9,694 nucleotides of DNA from CAZUMH01 sp964621645 (GTDB lineage Bacteria; Zhuqueibacterota; QNDG01; JAGLOF01): NCBI GenBank assembly GCA_964621645.1, contig CAZUMH010000112.1, forward strand, positions 1 through 9,694, written 5' to 3'. The stretch's first letter is position 1. Each line of letters begins with the position of its first letter. The translations under genes and the position numbers were made by a program. Under the pieces are notes generated by a model. It worked only from the letters and a program-made list of their open reading frames with translations, searched no databases and was not told the origin of the DNA. Of the stretch, positions 1-6,612 are shown piece after piece.

Positions 1-22
1 TGCTTAAATAAACGAGTTTCCG

Positions 23-1948
23 ATGACGAAATTGCGAACATTACTTGACATTAGCCCAATGGAATCATTTAAAACAAATATTTCTGAAATTTTTTGGTGC
101 AGACCAACTGATACGAGAGTAATTGATTACAAACTTGAACGAGCAGAGATATCATTTGGTGAAGAAAATAATAGAAAGATATCATGGTTTGATGAATTAT
201 TGGATGGTTCTATAAAGAAACCTTATTGCAGGAAAAAAATAAGGAGAGCAACAACAATACTATTTTGTGGACCGCCAGGAAGCGGAAAAAGTACTTTTGC
301 ACAGCAATTAGCGTATAAGTTTATGCAACAAAACCTGCATGTTTTATATGTTACAACAGAATCAACTGTAGAATGGTTACAACAAAAGGCTCACTCGTAT
401 GGTTGGGACTTGCCTCCTAAAAAAATGCATCTCCCGAACGATAAGGAGAAAGGAAAGCCGGAGTTTGCTCATATTCATGTTTTAGAAACAAATTTATTTG
501 GATATTATCTAAATGATGAAAATATTCCACAAAAAGCAAAAGATTTTTTTAATGCTGTGGATGGTCTTTTAAAGACAGGAGATGCTGTTGAAGGTTTTGC
601 CAAAATTACCGTGTCGGCAAAGCAGAAAAGAGCAATTAACCAGATACTTGAAAATGAAATGCCCGAGGTACTAATATTAGATAGTTTAAATGTGATCGAA
701 CCAGACAAACGTTCAGAGATCTTTCAAAAGTTTTTCCAACTAACACACCTTGGTCCTAAAATTATCATTACAATTTTAGATTCTTCTTCTCAGTCTAATA
801 ATAAATCTGATTATTGGGCCTATCTTTGTGATACAATAATCAAGTTAGATAAAAAGATAATCAAAAATTATCTGATTAGAACCATCGAAGTTGTAAAAGC
901 CCGTTATCAATCACATATATGGGGCACTCATCAGCTTAAAATTTACGGTAACTATTCATTTGACCAGATGAATCCCACTGATAAAAAAAGAGCCCACCCG
1001 TATAGAAAAGAAGGTGGAATATTCATTTTTCCATCTATCCACTTCTATCTGTCAAATTATAAAAGAAAATCTCCCGAAGATGAAATCCATTCAGATCCTA
1101 CTAAACTGGAAACATTGAATCAAATACTTAATGGTGGGTTACCCCAAAAAAGATGTACTGGCTTTGTAGGCATAAGAGGTGGTCATAAAAGTCATCTGGG
1201 ATATTTACACATACTCAAGAAAATAGTAGTCGACAATGAGAGGGGATTAATAATTTCCCTTAGAGATGATGAAGGAATAGCTATAACAACGTTAAATAAA
1301 ATATTGCAGCAGGAGTTTGGCGGCAGGAATATTAACGATTATATTAAAAGGGATATGTTAGAGATATTGTACTATCCCCCGGGCTATATTACTCCCGAAG
1401 AATTCTTTCATAAAATGTTTATAAGCATACAGAGATTAAAAACATACCAAAATGGCATTACTTTATTATTTAATAGTCTTGATCAGTTGGGTTCACGATT
1501 TCCCTTGTGCGCAGAGGAAAAAATATTTATACCAGGTATGATTGAAACACTTAATGCAGAGAGTGTGACAAGTATATTTATTGGAGTGCAGGAACCAGGG
1601 CAACCGCCAGAACAGTATGGCTTGCTTTCAATGGCTGATTTAATATTGACCTTTAAGAAATACCAGTTTTTAAAATTGGATTATTATGCGCACCTTAAAG
1701 AAACACATCAAAAATTTAATGAAGTTTATCGCAACCTTAAAAAAACCAATGATACAAACTATATAGAAACAGTAGTCATTAATATAGAAAGATTTGCTGG
1801 AGGGCAGTCACCCAAATCAGGTGGCATACTGGAATTAGTTGATGACAATTTTGAGAACAATGATAAATACAATAACAATGGATTAATTTTTACTCCATTC
1901 TCAAGGGATTTTTCAATGGGCAAATTTGAAAAAATGGGAAATATTTAA
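23..1948 (+). CDS. Two-domain KaiC/RecA-like ATPase with a degenerate second P-loop
   Basis: This is a 641-residue protein made of two KaiC/RadA-type RecA-fold domains. Domain 1 has a canonical Walker A (GPPGSGKS, residues 83-90), a strand ending in TTES near 111-114 where KaiC has its catalytic acidic pair, and a Walker B (EVLILD, 215-220). It ends in the KaiC-like stretch around 290-310 (VVKARYQSHIWGTH). Domain 2 starts near 365. Its P-loop is GIRGGHKS (383-390), with His where the last Gly belongs, and its Walker B equivalent is LLFNSLD, with Asn instead of Asp. ATP hydrolysis is therefore expected mainly in domain 1 (inference). The ATG at 23 is the first start after an in-frame stop at 5-7; no clear ribosome site is visible. 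KaiC-family proteins serve in clocks, signalling and DNA-linked processes, so the exact role is unknown. No DNA-binding or membrane segment was recognised. Confidence 0.85.
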   Translation: MTKLRTLLDISPMESFKTNISEIFWCRPTDTRVIDYKLERAEISFGEENNRKISWFDELLDGSIKKPYCRKKIRRATTILFCGPPGSGKSTFAQQLAYKFMQQNLHVLYVTTESTVEWLQQKAHSYGWDLPPKKMHLPNDKEKGKPEFAHIHVLETNLFGYYLNDENIPQKAKDFFNAVDGLLKTGDAVEGFAKITVSAKQKRAINQILENEMPEVLILDSLNVIEPDKRSEIFQKFFQLTHLGPKIIITILDSSSQSNNKSDYWAYLCDTIIKLDKKIIKNYLIRTIEVVKARYQSHIWGTHQLKIYGNYSFDQMNPTDKKRAHPYRKEGGIFIFPSIHFYLSNYKRKSPEDEIHSDPTKLETLNQILNGGLPQKRCTGFVGIRGGHKSHLGYLHILKKIVVDNERGLIISLRDDEGIAITTLNKILQQEFGGRNINDYIKRDMLEILYYPPGYITPEEFFHKMFISIQRLKTYQNGITLLFNSLDQLGSRFPLCAEEKIFIPGMIETLNAESVTSIFIGVQEPGQPPEQYGLLSMADLILTFKKYQFLKLDYYAHLKETHQKFNEVYRNLKKTNDTNYIETVVINIERFAGGQSPKSGGILELVDDNFENNDKYNNNGLIFTPFSRDFSMGKFEKMGNI

Positions 1949-2022
1949 TTGCTTGAAATGTAATGTTATGGTTTGTTTCTTTTAAATTGATAAAAACTGT
2001 TTAATCCAAGGCTGCTAAGGAT

Positions 2023-2070
2023 GCGGACGAGAGGCCATCCCATAACTTATAAAATATTTTCGTGTGCGGC
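2023..2070 (+). repeat. Decayed REP-like unit (head and arm)
   Basis: A degraded head (GCGGACGAGAGGCCATCC) is followed by an AT arm and the GTGTG start of the hairpin. The stretch tataaaatattttcgtgtg at 2048-2066 matches 8296-8314 apart from one base. It lies to the left of the RAYT 3' relic, the same relative place as the REP upstream of the RAYT pseudogene at 8385. Confidence 0.5.
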
Positions 2071-2111
2071 TTGTTAAAGATTAGTGTAAGAGACAGATAT
2101 TCTATTTCCTT

Positions 2112-2143
2112 GAGTATCTCTGACAATGCTGATGGATATGTAA
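2112..2143 (+). pseudogene. 3'-terminal relic of a RAYT transposase
   Basis: These 32 bases align to the last 33 bases of the RAYT pseudogene (8919-8951) with two mismatches and one single-base gap, about 30 of 33 positions. The relic encodes the terminal residues LTMLMDM and stop, against LPMLMDM and stop in the other copy. It ends exactly at the stop codon, and the next base begins the 56-bp repeat. Nothing convincing of the rest of the transposase survives between 2071 and 2111, so this is the right end of an element that lost its interior. Confidence 0.65.
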
Positions 2144-2231
2144 TTACACGACCCAAAGAGCTTGTCCCGGCATGCTTTAAGCCGGGAGTCGTGCCACACC
2201 AGGTTTGATTTAGTCCGGCCACCCGACGGCC
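2144..2231 (-). repeat. REP-like unit with 56-bp core identical to 8310-8365
   Basis: Read on the minus strand this is head GCCGTCGGGTGGCCG, a variable AT arm, then GTGTGGCACGAC and a hairpin. The hairpin stem is CCCGGC/GCCGGG around ATGCTTTAA, with outer CACGAC/GTCGTG pairing. Bases 2144-2199 are the exact reverse complement of 8310-8365, and the match stops on both sides. The head and arm differ from those of the 8268 unit, so the core has been combined with different left parts. Confidence 0.8.
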
Positions 2232-2277
2232 AGACATCCTCTCTCACTGCTTTTTTTATATCTTTTTCCATCCTCAT
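2232..2277 (-). pseudogene. Gene start cut off by a REP unit
   Basis: On the minus strand a strong ribosome site (AAGGAG) sits 4 bases before an ATG at 2277. About 15 plausible codons follow (MRMEKDIKKAVREDV), and then the reading frame runs into the REP head at 2231. The lysine- and glutamate-rich start looks like a real N terminus. It resembles starts seen in some methyltransferases, but 15 residues are too few to identify a family. I read it as the stump of a gene lost when the repeat arrived or when DNA between repeats was deleted. Confidence 0.35.
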
Positions 2278-2290
2278 TTTCTCCTTGACT

Positions 2291-2405
2291 TTGGTAAATT
2301 ATTTTTTTAAATATTATTACCTGCCAACAATCAACCATGACAGGCACGCTGAAGTGTGATGAAATGAGGAGAGGCGACCTCAAATACAAGGGGAGAGGCG
2401 TTTTT
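2291..2405. other. AT-rich spacer with a short direct repeat
   Basis: I see no gene here. The only structure is a 9-bp direct repeat, ggagaggcg, at 2368-2376 and 2392-2400, followed by a T-run at 2401-2407. The T-run could mark old terminator debris, but there is no stem in front of it. Confidence 0.3.
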
Positions 2406-2600
2406 TTAATTCATCCACGACAGGACTACTGCTGTGCCGGCTTCTTTTATCATTTCAATTCCTTCCGGGATGATCTATTGAGCGGATGGGTCGAGGTATA
2501 ACCCTGTATCCACATATGGATTTATCTTAACCCTGTTAACAAGGCATTGTTTGTTATGATGCAATTGTTTGGAGACGTTGGATGTTTCTATATATAGAAA
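2406..2600 (-). pseudogene. Possible unidentified minus-strand gene remnant with in-frame TAG
   Basis: One minus-strand frame has protein-like composition: residues such as NKQCLVNRVKINPYVDTGLY lead to a TAG at 2475-2477, then the same frame continues with IIPEGIEMIKEAGTAVV and ends at a TAA at 2406-2408. The upstream limit is the REP head at 2621. I do not recognise the family. Composition alone is weak evidence, so this may be chance. Confidence 0.25.
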
Positions 2601-2620
2601 GTTTTCAGAACAGGTACTTC

Positions 2621-2722
2621 GCCGTCGGGTGTCCCGTCCAGTGTGATATAAATGATATTCTCGACGGGTGACCAGATCAGAATTTAAAAAATGTCGTGTG
2701 GCAAGACCCTTGTGGTCGTGCA
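2621..2722 (+). repeat. Double REP-like unit (one head-arm nested before another)
   Basis: A first head and arm (GCCGTCGGGTGTCCCG followed by an arm ending ATATTCTCG) runs from 2621 to 2662. Instead of its own hairpin it is followed at 2663 by a second head and arm of the other type (GACGGGTGACCAG, AATTTAAAAAATGT), then GTGTGGC and a hairpin. The hairpin is GCAAGACC (2701-2708), loop CTTGT, and GGTCGTGC (2714-2721), with one mismatch. The first part matches the unit at 8268 and the second matches the unit at 6845. Confidence 0.75.
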
Positions 2723-2781
2723 AATACCAGAGGAAGCATGCCATACATACAAATATTATACGGTAAAACTGGATAAATAAA

Positions 2782-3438
2782 ATGCACATCAGTGAGGTAA
2801 TACAAAAATCAATTTTAATTAGAGATTTTCTACAGACTTTTATGGACTTCAAGGGAAATCCTATAGATAAAGATCTCTTGCCTGTTCCTCCTTTTAAAAT
2901 TAGCAATGAAATAAAATTAATTATCATTGGTCAGGACCCAACTATACGAAAAGCTGATCGAAGGATCAAAATAGATACAACCTTGAATTTAGATAAATCC
3001 GGGGCACTGAAAACTTATATAAACAAAATATGTCAAATTTTAGAAATTGAGATTGAAAACATTTACGCCACAAATATATTCAAATATTTCTATACCCGAC
3101 CACCCTCAGAGACATTAGAGGTTTTAAAAGAACACTTGAATCCGAACCTTATGCTTTTGAAGGATGAAATAAAGCAATATCCGGATGCATCAATAATAAC
3201 TTTGGGTGAGCCAGTTCTAAGGTTATTAATAAAAAAAGATAAACCGAACAAAATGGTTGATTATTGGGATTATAATAAGAAGCTGAAAAAAACAGATGGG
3301 CACTTTAAATATTGTAACCCGGAAGATAATTTTTTAGAGCGAACCATATTCCCGATACCACATCAACCGAGCAGCATGAAGGAATTTTATTCAAGCACAT
3401 TTGAAAAATATATGTTGTTTGTAAAAAGTGTAAAGTAA
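2782..3438 (+). CDS. Divergent uracil-DNA-glycosylase-superfamily protein
   Basis: A 218-residue protein with the UDG-fold signature motifs. The first beta strand leads into IIIGQDPT (48-54), equivalent to the GQDPYH water-activating loop of family-1 UDG, with the following Tyr replaced by Thr. YATNIFKY (95-102) is in the place of the conserved strand and Asn, and IITLGEPVLRLL (138-149) matches the next core strand. IPHQPSS (192-198) stands in for the HPSP DNA-insertion loop. Only two cysteines are present (84 and 178), so the iron-sulfur cluster of families 4 and 5 is absent. The expected activity is base excision or recognition of a modified base in DNA, but substrate cannot be told from sequence. 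The ATG at 2782 follows an in-frame stop at 2764-2766 and has no obvious ribosome site. Neighbours on both sides are REP clusters, so it stands alone transcriptionally. Confidence 0.7.
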   Translation: MHISEVIQKSILIRDFLQTFMDFKGNPIDKDLLPVPPFKISNEIKLIIIGQDPTIRKADRRIKIDTTLNLDKSGALKTYINKICQILEIEIENIYATNIFKYFYTRPPSETLEVLKEHLNPNLMLLKDEIKQYPDASIITLGEPVLRLLIKKDKPNKMVDYWDYNKKLKKTDGHFKYCNPEDNFLERTIFPIPHQPSSMKEFYSSTFEKYMLFVKSVK

Positions 3439-3477
3439 AAAATACTGGGGACATGACAATTGTTTAGCGATTTGATG

Positions 3478-3580
3478 TAGCCACCAGTCCGCACGCATGG
3501 ACCCGTGAGAGGGCGTCGGGTGTCCTCTATTAAATTAAAAATATGTGTGGCATGCTCTTTGCATGCTCTGTAAAGTATGC
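3478..3580 (+). repeat. REP-like unit preceded by a 38-bp direct-repeat block
   Basis: Block 3478-3515 matches 3710-3747 at 34 of 38 positions and contains an AGTCC/GGACC inverted repeat. It overlaps the head GGCGTCGGGTGTCC (3512-3525), which is followed by an arm whose 35 bases (3526-3560) match 6183-6217 with a single difference. The unit ends in an imperfect hairpin from GGCATGCTCTTT to AAAGTATGCC. Confidence 0.75.
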
Positions 3581-3588
3581 CTTTACAA

Positions 3589-3664
3589 ATGAAAACATAT
3601 GAGAAAGAAAGAGATATGACATTCCAGGTCATGCCTATGAGCTTACCTTTTCATGTTATCATCG
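3589..3664 (+). pseudogene. 5'-terminal relic of a RAYT transposase
   Basis: Bases 3611-3660 align without gaps to 8412-8461 in the RAYT pseudogene at 38 of 50 positions. In the matching frame (codons from 3609) the relic encodes KRYDIPGHAYELTFSCY, against KRYNVPNHARELTFSCY in the other copy; this is the conserved RAYT N terminus. An ATG at 3589 begins a lysine-rich lead in a different frame, so a frameshift separates start and body. Coding is cut abruptly at 3664 by the next REP head. About 85 percent of the gene, including the HUH motif, is missing. Confidence 0.75.
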
Positions 3665-3772
3665 GCCGGGTGGCCGGACTGGAATTAATAATAAAAATGC
3701 CGTCTGTCGTAGCCACCGGTCCGCACGCGGGGACCAGTGAGAGGGCGGCCGGGTACGTTGCCGGTCCATTTT
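3663..3772 (+). repeat. Composite REP-like unit with two heads
   Basis: Head CGGCCGGGTGGCCGG (3663-3677) is followed by an AATTAATAATAAAAATGCCG arm. Next comes the 38-bp block shared with 3478 (GGTCC/GGACC inverted repeat), and then a second head GGCGGCCGGGTAC at 3745-3757. The unit abuts the RAYT 5' relic on its left and leads directly into the upstream region of the sensor kinase gene. Confidence 0.7.
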
Positions 3773-3787
3773 AATTAGTGCTATAAA
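3758..3787 (+). promoter_or_regulatory. Candidate sigma70-type promoter of the kinase operon
   Basis: TTGCCG (3758-3763) and TATAAA (3782-3787) are separated by 18 bases, placing a transcript start about 35 bases before the kinase ATG. The -35 half lies inside the end of the REP unit. Matches are only 4 of 6 and 5 of 6, in an AT-rich setting where chance hits are common. Confidence 0.3.
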
Positions 3788-3828
3788 ATATAGAACTCTT
3801 GCAAAATTAAAGAGATGGAGTGTAAAGT

Positions 3829-5757
3829 ATGTCAACAAAAAATATATCATTCTTAAACGCTATGATAGAACAATCACCCATCGCCATTCAGATTATGAAT
3901 CCGGATGGTCGGATTGAGAAGGTCAATCATGCCTATAAAAAACTCTGGGGCAGATCCTTAAAGGATTTACATGAATACAACATACTCAAAGATGAACAGG
4001 CCAAAAAACTTGGGCTTATGCCGTTTATCAAGAGGGGTTTTGCAGGCGAAACGCTCTCGCTGCCGTCGTTTGAATATGATCCCGTGAAGGCAAAGGTCGT
4101 GCAAAAAGGCAGAAAACGCTGGATTCAGTCCTTGATGTACTCCGTCAAGGACGAAAACGGCAAGATTATGAATGTGGTCATGATGCACGAAGATATCACT
4201 GAGCGCAAAAACGCGGAGGAAAATATTCGTCGGCTGGCCATTGTTGTGAAAAATTCAAACGACGCAATTACTGTTCAGGACTTTGAAGGTAATATTACTG
4301 CTTGGAACCAAGGAGCAGAATGGATGTACGGCTGGAGTGAGGCCGAAGCTTTAAAGATGAATATTAGAGACATCGTTCCAGAAGACAAAAGAGAAGAAGC
4401 GTTACACTTAGTCAAATCTATACAAGAAAAGAAAGTTAAATCATTTGAGACTAAGCGTGTCACAAAAGATGGAAAGTTATTAGATATCTGGTTAACCGTT
4501 ACCAAGCTGATAGATGATTCAGATAAACCGATAGGAATAGCAACTACCGAACGTGACATCACCGAACGCAAGAAAGCGGAGGAAAATATTAAACATCTTA
4601 TTCGCATCCTTTTCGCCATCCGAAATGTGAACCAGTTGATTATAAAAGAAAGAGATCGCGACGGGTTGTTGAAAAGGATTTGCGATATCCTCACTGAAGA
4701 AAAAGGTTATTTTAATGCCTGGATTGCCTTGCTGGATACATCAGGCAAACTGGTTACCGCAGTGGAAGCCGGTTTTGGCAAAGATTTTTTACCTGTAATG
4801 GAGCTTATGAAAAAAGGCACGATAACCGATTGCGGACAAAATGCCTTAAAACAATCCGATATCATTATCACCAAAAATCCGCATGCCGCATGCGAAAATT
4901 GTCCGCTTTCCAACAAATATACCGGGAGAGGTGTCATGACAAGGCGGCTTGAATGTCATGGTAAAATTTACGGTATCATGTCGGTTTCAATCTCCACAGT
5001 ATTTTTAAAAGATAACCAGGAAATAAATTTATTCAAAGAAGTGACCAGTGATATTGCCTATGCCTTGCACGGTATAGAAACTGAAGAAAAACGCAAGCGG
5101 GGGCAGGAGCAAATCAAGAAAGACCTGAAAGAAAAGGAAATTCTCCTGCGAGAGCTTTACCACAGAACCAAAAATAACATGCAGGTGATTTGCTCTATCC
5201 TTAAACTGCAAGCCTCAAGGATGGAAGATCAGCGTGTAAACAAACTTTTTAAAAAGATAGAAACAACAATTTATTCCATGGCCCTTGTTCATCAGAAATT
5301 GCTTAAGTCAAAGGACCTGTCTCATCTGAATTTGAAAGATTATTTTGACAGTCTTCTTGTCCTTTTTGAACAAAGTTATATTGAACCCAATAAAGATATA
5401 TCTTTTCACACAGATATGGAAGATATAAATGTTCTGATAGACACGGCTGTGCTATTGGGTCTTATTTTTAACGAGTTGATTTCCAATGCAATCAAACACG
5501 CGTTCCCAGACAAAAAAAGCGGTATGATCAAAGTGAATCTTCATATGTCTCCTCAAAATTATATTGTTCTTGAAGTATCGGATAACGGGGTCGGTTTACC
5601 AAAGAGCTTCGATATCCGAAAAGATATAAATTTAGGATTGGAAACGGCTATTGATTTGATTGAGTACCAATTAGATGGTAAAATTGATTTTAAAAGCAGG
5701 AACGGTCTGCATTGTAAAATTGTAATTAAAGAAGAATTATATCAACCGAGGGTCTAA
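3829..5757 (+). CDS. PAS-PAS-GAF sensor histidine kinase, HisKA_2 type
   Basis: A 642-residue sensor kinase without a predicted membrane segment or signal peptide, so probably cytoplasmic. PAS 1 spans about 8-124 and ends in EDITERK; PAS 2 spans about 133-246 and ends in the same linker motif (RDITERK). A GAF-like domain spans about 265-415 and contains a CENC pair (355-358) plus Cys335 and Cys376, possible redox or metal ligands. The HisKA_2 dimerisation domain starts near 437 with the phosphoacceptor in ELYHRTKNN (His445). The HATPase_c domain has the N box (FNELISNAIKHAF, 547-559), G1 box DNGVG (585-589) and a GLETA G2-like motif (603-607). A GGAG ribosome site lies about 9 bases before the ATG. 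It is followed after 2 bases by the receiver gene and almost certainly phosphorylates that product. The input signal is unknown. Confidence 0.93.
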   Translation: MSTKNISFLNAMIEQSPIAIQIMNPDGRIEKVNHAYKKLWGRSLKDLHEYNILKDEQAKKLGLMPFIKRGFAGETLSLPSFEYDPVKAKVVQKGRKRWIQSLMYSVKDENGKIMNVVMMHEDITERKNAEENIRRLAIVVKNSNDAITVQDFEGNITAWNQGAEWMYGWSEAEALKMNIRDIVPEDKREEALHLVKSIQEKKVKSFETKRVTKDGKLLDIWLTVTKLIDDSDKPIGIATTERDITERKKAEENIKHLIRILFAIRNVNQLIIKERDRDGLLKRICDILTEEKGYFNAWIALLDTSGKLVTAVEAGFGKDFLPVMELMKKGTITDCGQNALKQSDIIITKNPHAACENCPLSNKYTGRGVMTRRLECHGKIYGIMSVSISTVFLKDNQEINLFKEVTSDIAYALHGIETEEKRKRGQEQIKKDLKEKEILLRELYHRTKNNMQVICSILKLQASRMEDQRVNKLFKKIETTIYSMALVHQKLLKSKDLSHLNLKDYFDSLLVLFEQSYIEPNKDISFHTDMEDINVLIDTAVLLGLIFNELISNAIKHAFPDKKSGMIKVNLHMSPQNYIVLEVSDNGVGLPKSFDIRKDINLGLETAIDLIEYQLDGKIDFKSRNGLHCKIVIKEELYQPRV

Positions 5758-5759
5758 GC

Positions 5760-6131
5760 ATGGCAGACAAATTCACAGTGTTGATCGTTGAAGATGAAGC
5801 CTTGATAGCAAAATGTTTAAAGATGGACCTGGAAAAATTAGGCGTGGATGTCCTTCAACCAGTTGCAAAAGGCGAAGATTCAGTGGAGGTGGCGATTCAG
5901 GAAAATCCGTCTCTGATCCTAATGGATATCCGGCTTACAAAGGGACTGGATGGTATTGAAGCAGCAGAAAAAATACTAATGAAAAAGAAAATTCCAATCG
6001 TATTTATGACTGGCTACGCCACAGACGAAATAAAAGAACGTGCGTTAAAAGTGAATCCTGTTGATTATCTTGATAAACCGGTAGATATATATAAAATAGG
6101 ACGAATTATCGATAAGCTAAAAAATAATTGA
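5760..6131 (+). CDS. Stand-alone response-regulator receiver (CheY-like)
   Basis: A 123-residue single receiver domain. The acidic pocket is Glu11-Asp12 (VEDEAL), the phosphoacceptor is Asp56 (LILMDIRL), the switch Thr is Thr84 (FMTGYAT), and the conserved Lys is Lys106 (DKPVD). There is no output domain; the protein ends right after helix 5. It starts 2 bases after the kinase stop, so it is translationally coupled and is the cognate partner. Receivers of this type following HisKA_2 kinases usually act through protein-protein contact or as a phosphorelay step, so the output must be encoded elsewhere. Confidence 0.93.
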   Translation: MADKFTVLIVEDEALIAKCLKMDLEKLGVDVLQPVAKGEDSVEVAIQENPSLILMDIRLTKGLDGIEAAEKILMKKKIPIVFMTGYATDEIKERALKVNPVDYLDKPVDIYKIGRIIDKLKNN

Positions 6132-6166
6132 TTCGGTAATAATCATAAATCACTATAACGAGGCTG

Positions 6167-6230
6167 TCGGCGTCGGGCGGCTTCTATTAAATAAAAAATA
6201 TGTGTGGCATGCTCTTTAGAGAGTGCCACC
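6167..6230 (+). repeat. REP-like unit ending in a perfect-stem hairpin
   Basis: Head CGGCGTCGGGCGGCT is followed by an arm matching 3526-3560 at 34 of 35 positions. The hairpin is GTGGCA (6204-6209) with TGCCAC (6224-6229) and an inner CTCT/AGAG stem around TT. It lies 35 bases after the receiver gene and could end or stabilise that mRNA, but no T-run follows, so it is not a classical terminator. Confidence 0.8.
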
Positions 6231-6282
6231 CCCGTTGTTGGTTGTCTTTGCTATGAAAAATATTTTAGCTTTGCGGTTTGTA

Positions 6283-6302
6283 GGATGGGCCGATGGCCCA
6301 CC
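6283..6302. repeat. Short palindrome of another type
   Basis: GGATGGGCC, spacer GAT, and GGCCCACC form an inverted repeat with one bulged base. It lacks the REP head and arm seen elsewhere in the window. Similar GGTGGGC...GCCCACC palindromes are common intergenic repeats in many bacteria; its role here is unknown. Confidence 0.5.
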
Positions 6303-6377
6303 TTGCTTTCTGAGGAGACATCCAGGCAGCACCCTGTGGAAGGATGCCGCCGTGACGATTGAAGGAAACAGGTCGGA

Positions 6378-6578
6378 TTAATCGGTATCAGCGAACAGTT
6401 CGTTTTTTCTTATCTGCATTCCGATAATAAAAAATAATCCCCCGTTGGCGATCAACACGATACCCGCTGTGGGGATGGATTGCAGGTTCATTAAAACGAC
6501 ACCGATGGATATCAGTATGATGCTGAAGAAGATGGCACGTCTGGATCTTCCGGCAGTAGGTATGGTGTGTATATTCAC
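6378..6578 (-). CDS. Small two-helix membrane protein of unknown function
   Basis: A 66-residue protein starting at a GTG preceded by a good ribosome site (AAGGAG, 7 bases upstream), which decides the start. Residues about 15-30 (AIFFSIILISIGVVLM) and 39-54 (GIVLIANGGLFFIIGM) are hydrophobic enough for two membrane helices joined by a short polar turn. The ends are charged (RSRR near residue 11, RKNE near 57). It lies 34 bases after the stop of another small membrane protein on the same strand, so the two were probably co-transcribed. No family was recognised. Confidence 0.65.
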   Translation of the reverse strand: MNIHTIPTAGRSRRAIFFSIILISIGVVLMNLQSIPTAGIVLIANGGLFFIIGMQIRKNELFADTD

Positions 6579-6612
6579 TGTTTTCTCTCCTTACGAGTAG
6601 TGAACGATTTGA

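Noticed and set aside
2475..2927. A 150-codon minus-strand reading frame overlapping the start of the UDG-like gene
   Set aside because: It crosses the double REP unit and the UDG coding region, and its N-terminal part is the antisense of real coding sequence. Only the stretch below 2600 has protein-like composition, and I list that as a possible remnant.
3478..3772. CRISPR-like or attC-like array
   Set aside because: The repeats are few, unequal in length, palindromic and irregularly spaced, with no cas genes or integron integrase in the window. The RAYT association explains them better.
4275..4694. A 139-codon minus-strand frame inside the kinase gene
   Set aside because: It is fully antisense to the PAS2 region, has no family motif, and the plus-strand frame is clearly the coding one.
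6204..6229. Rho-independent terminator after the receiver gene
   Set aside because: The stem is good but is followed by CCCCGTTG rather than a T-run, and it is part of a REP unit repeated elsewhere. It may still block 3' decay.
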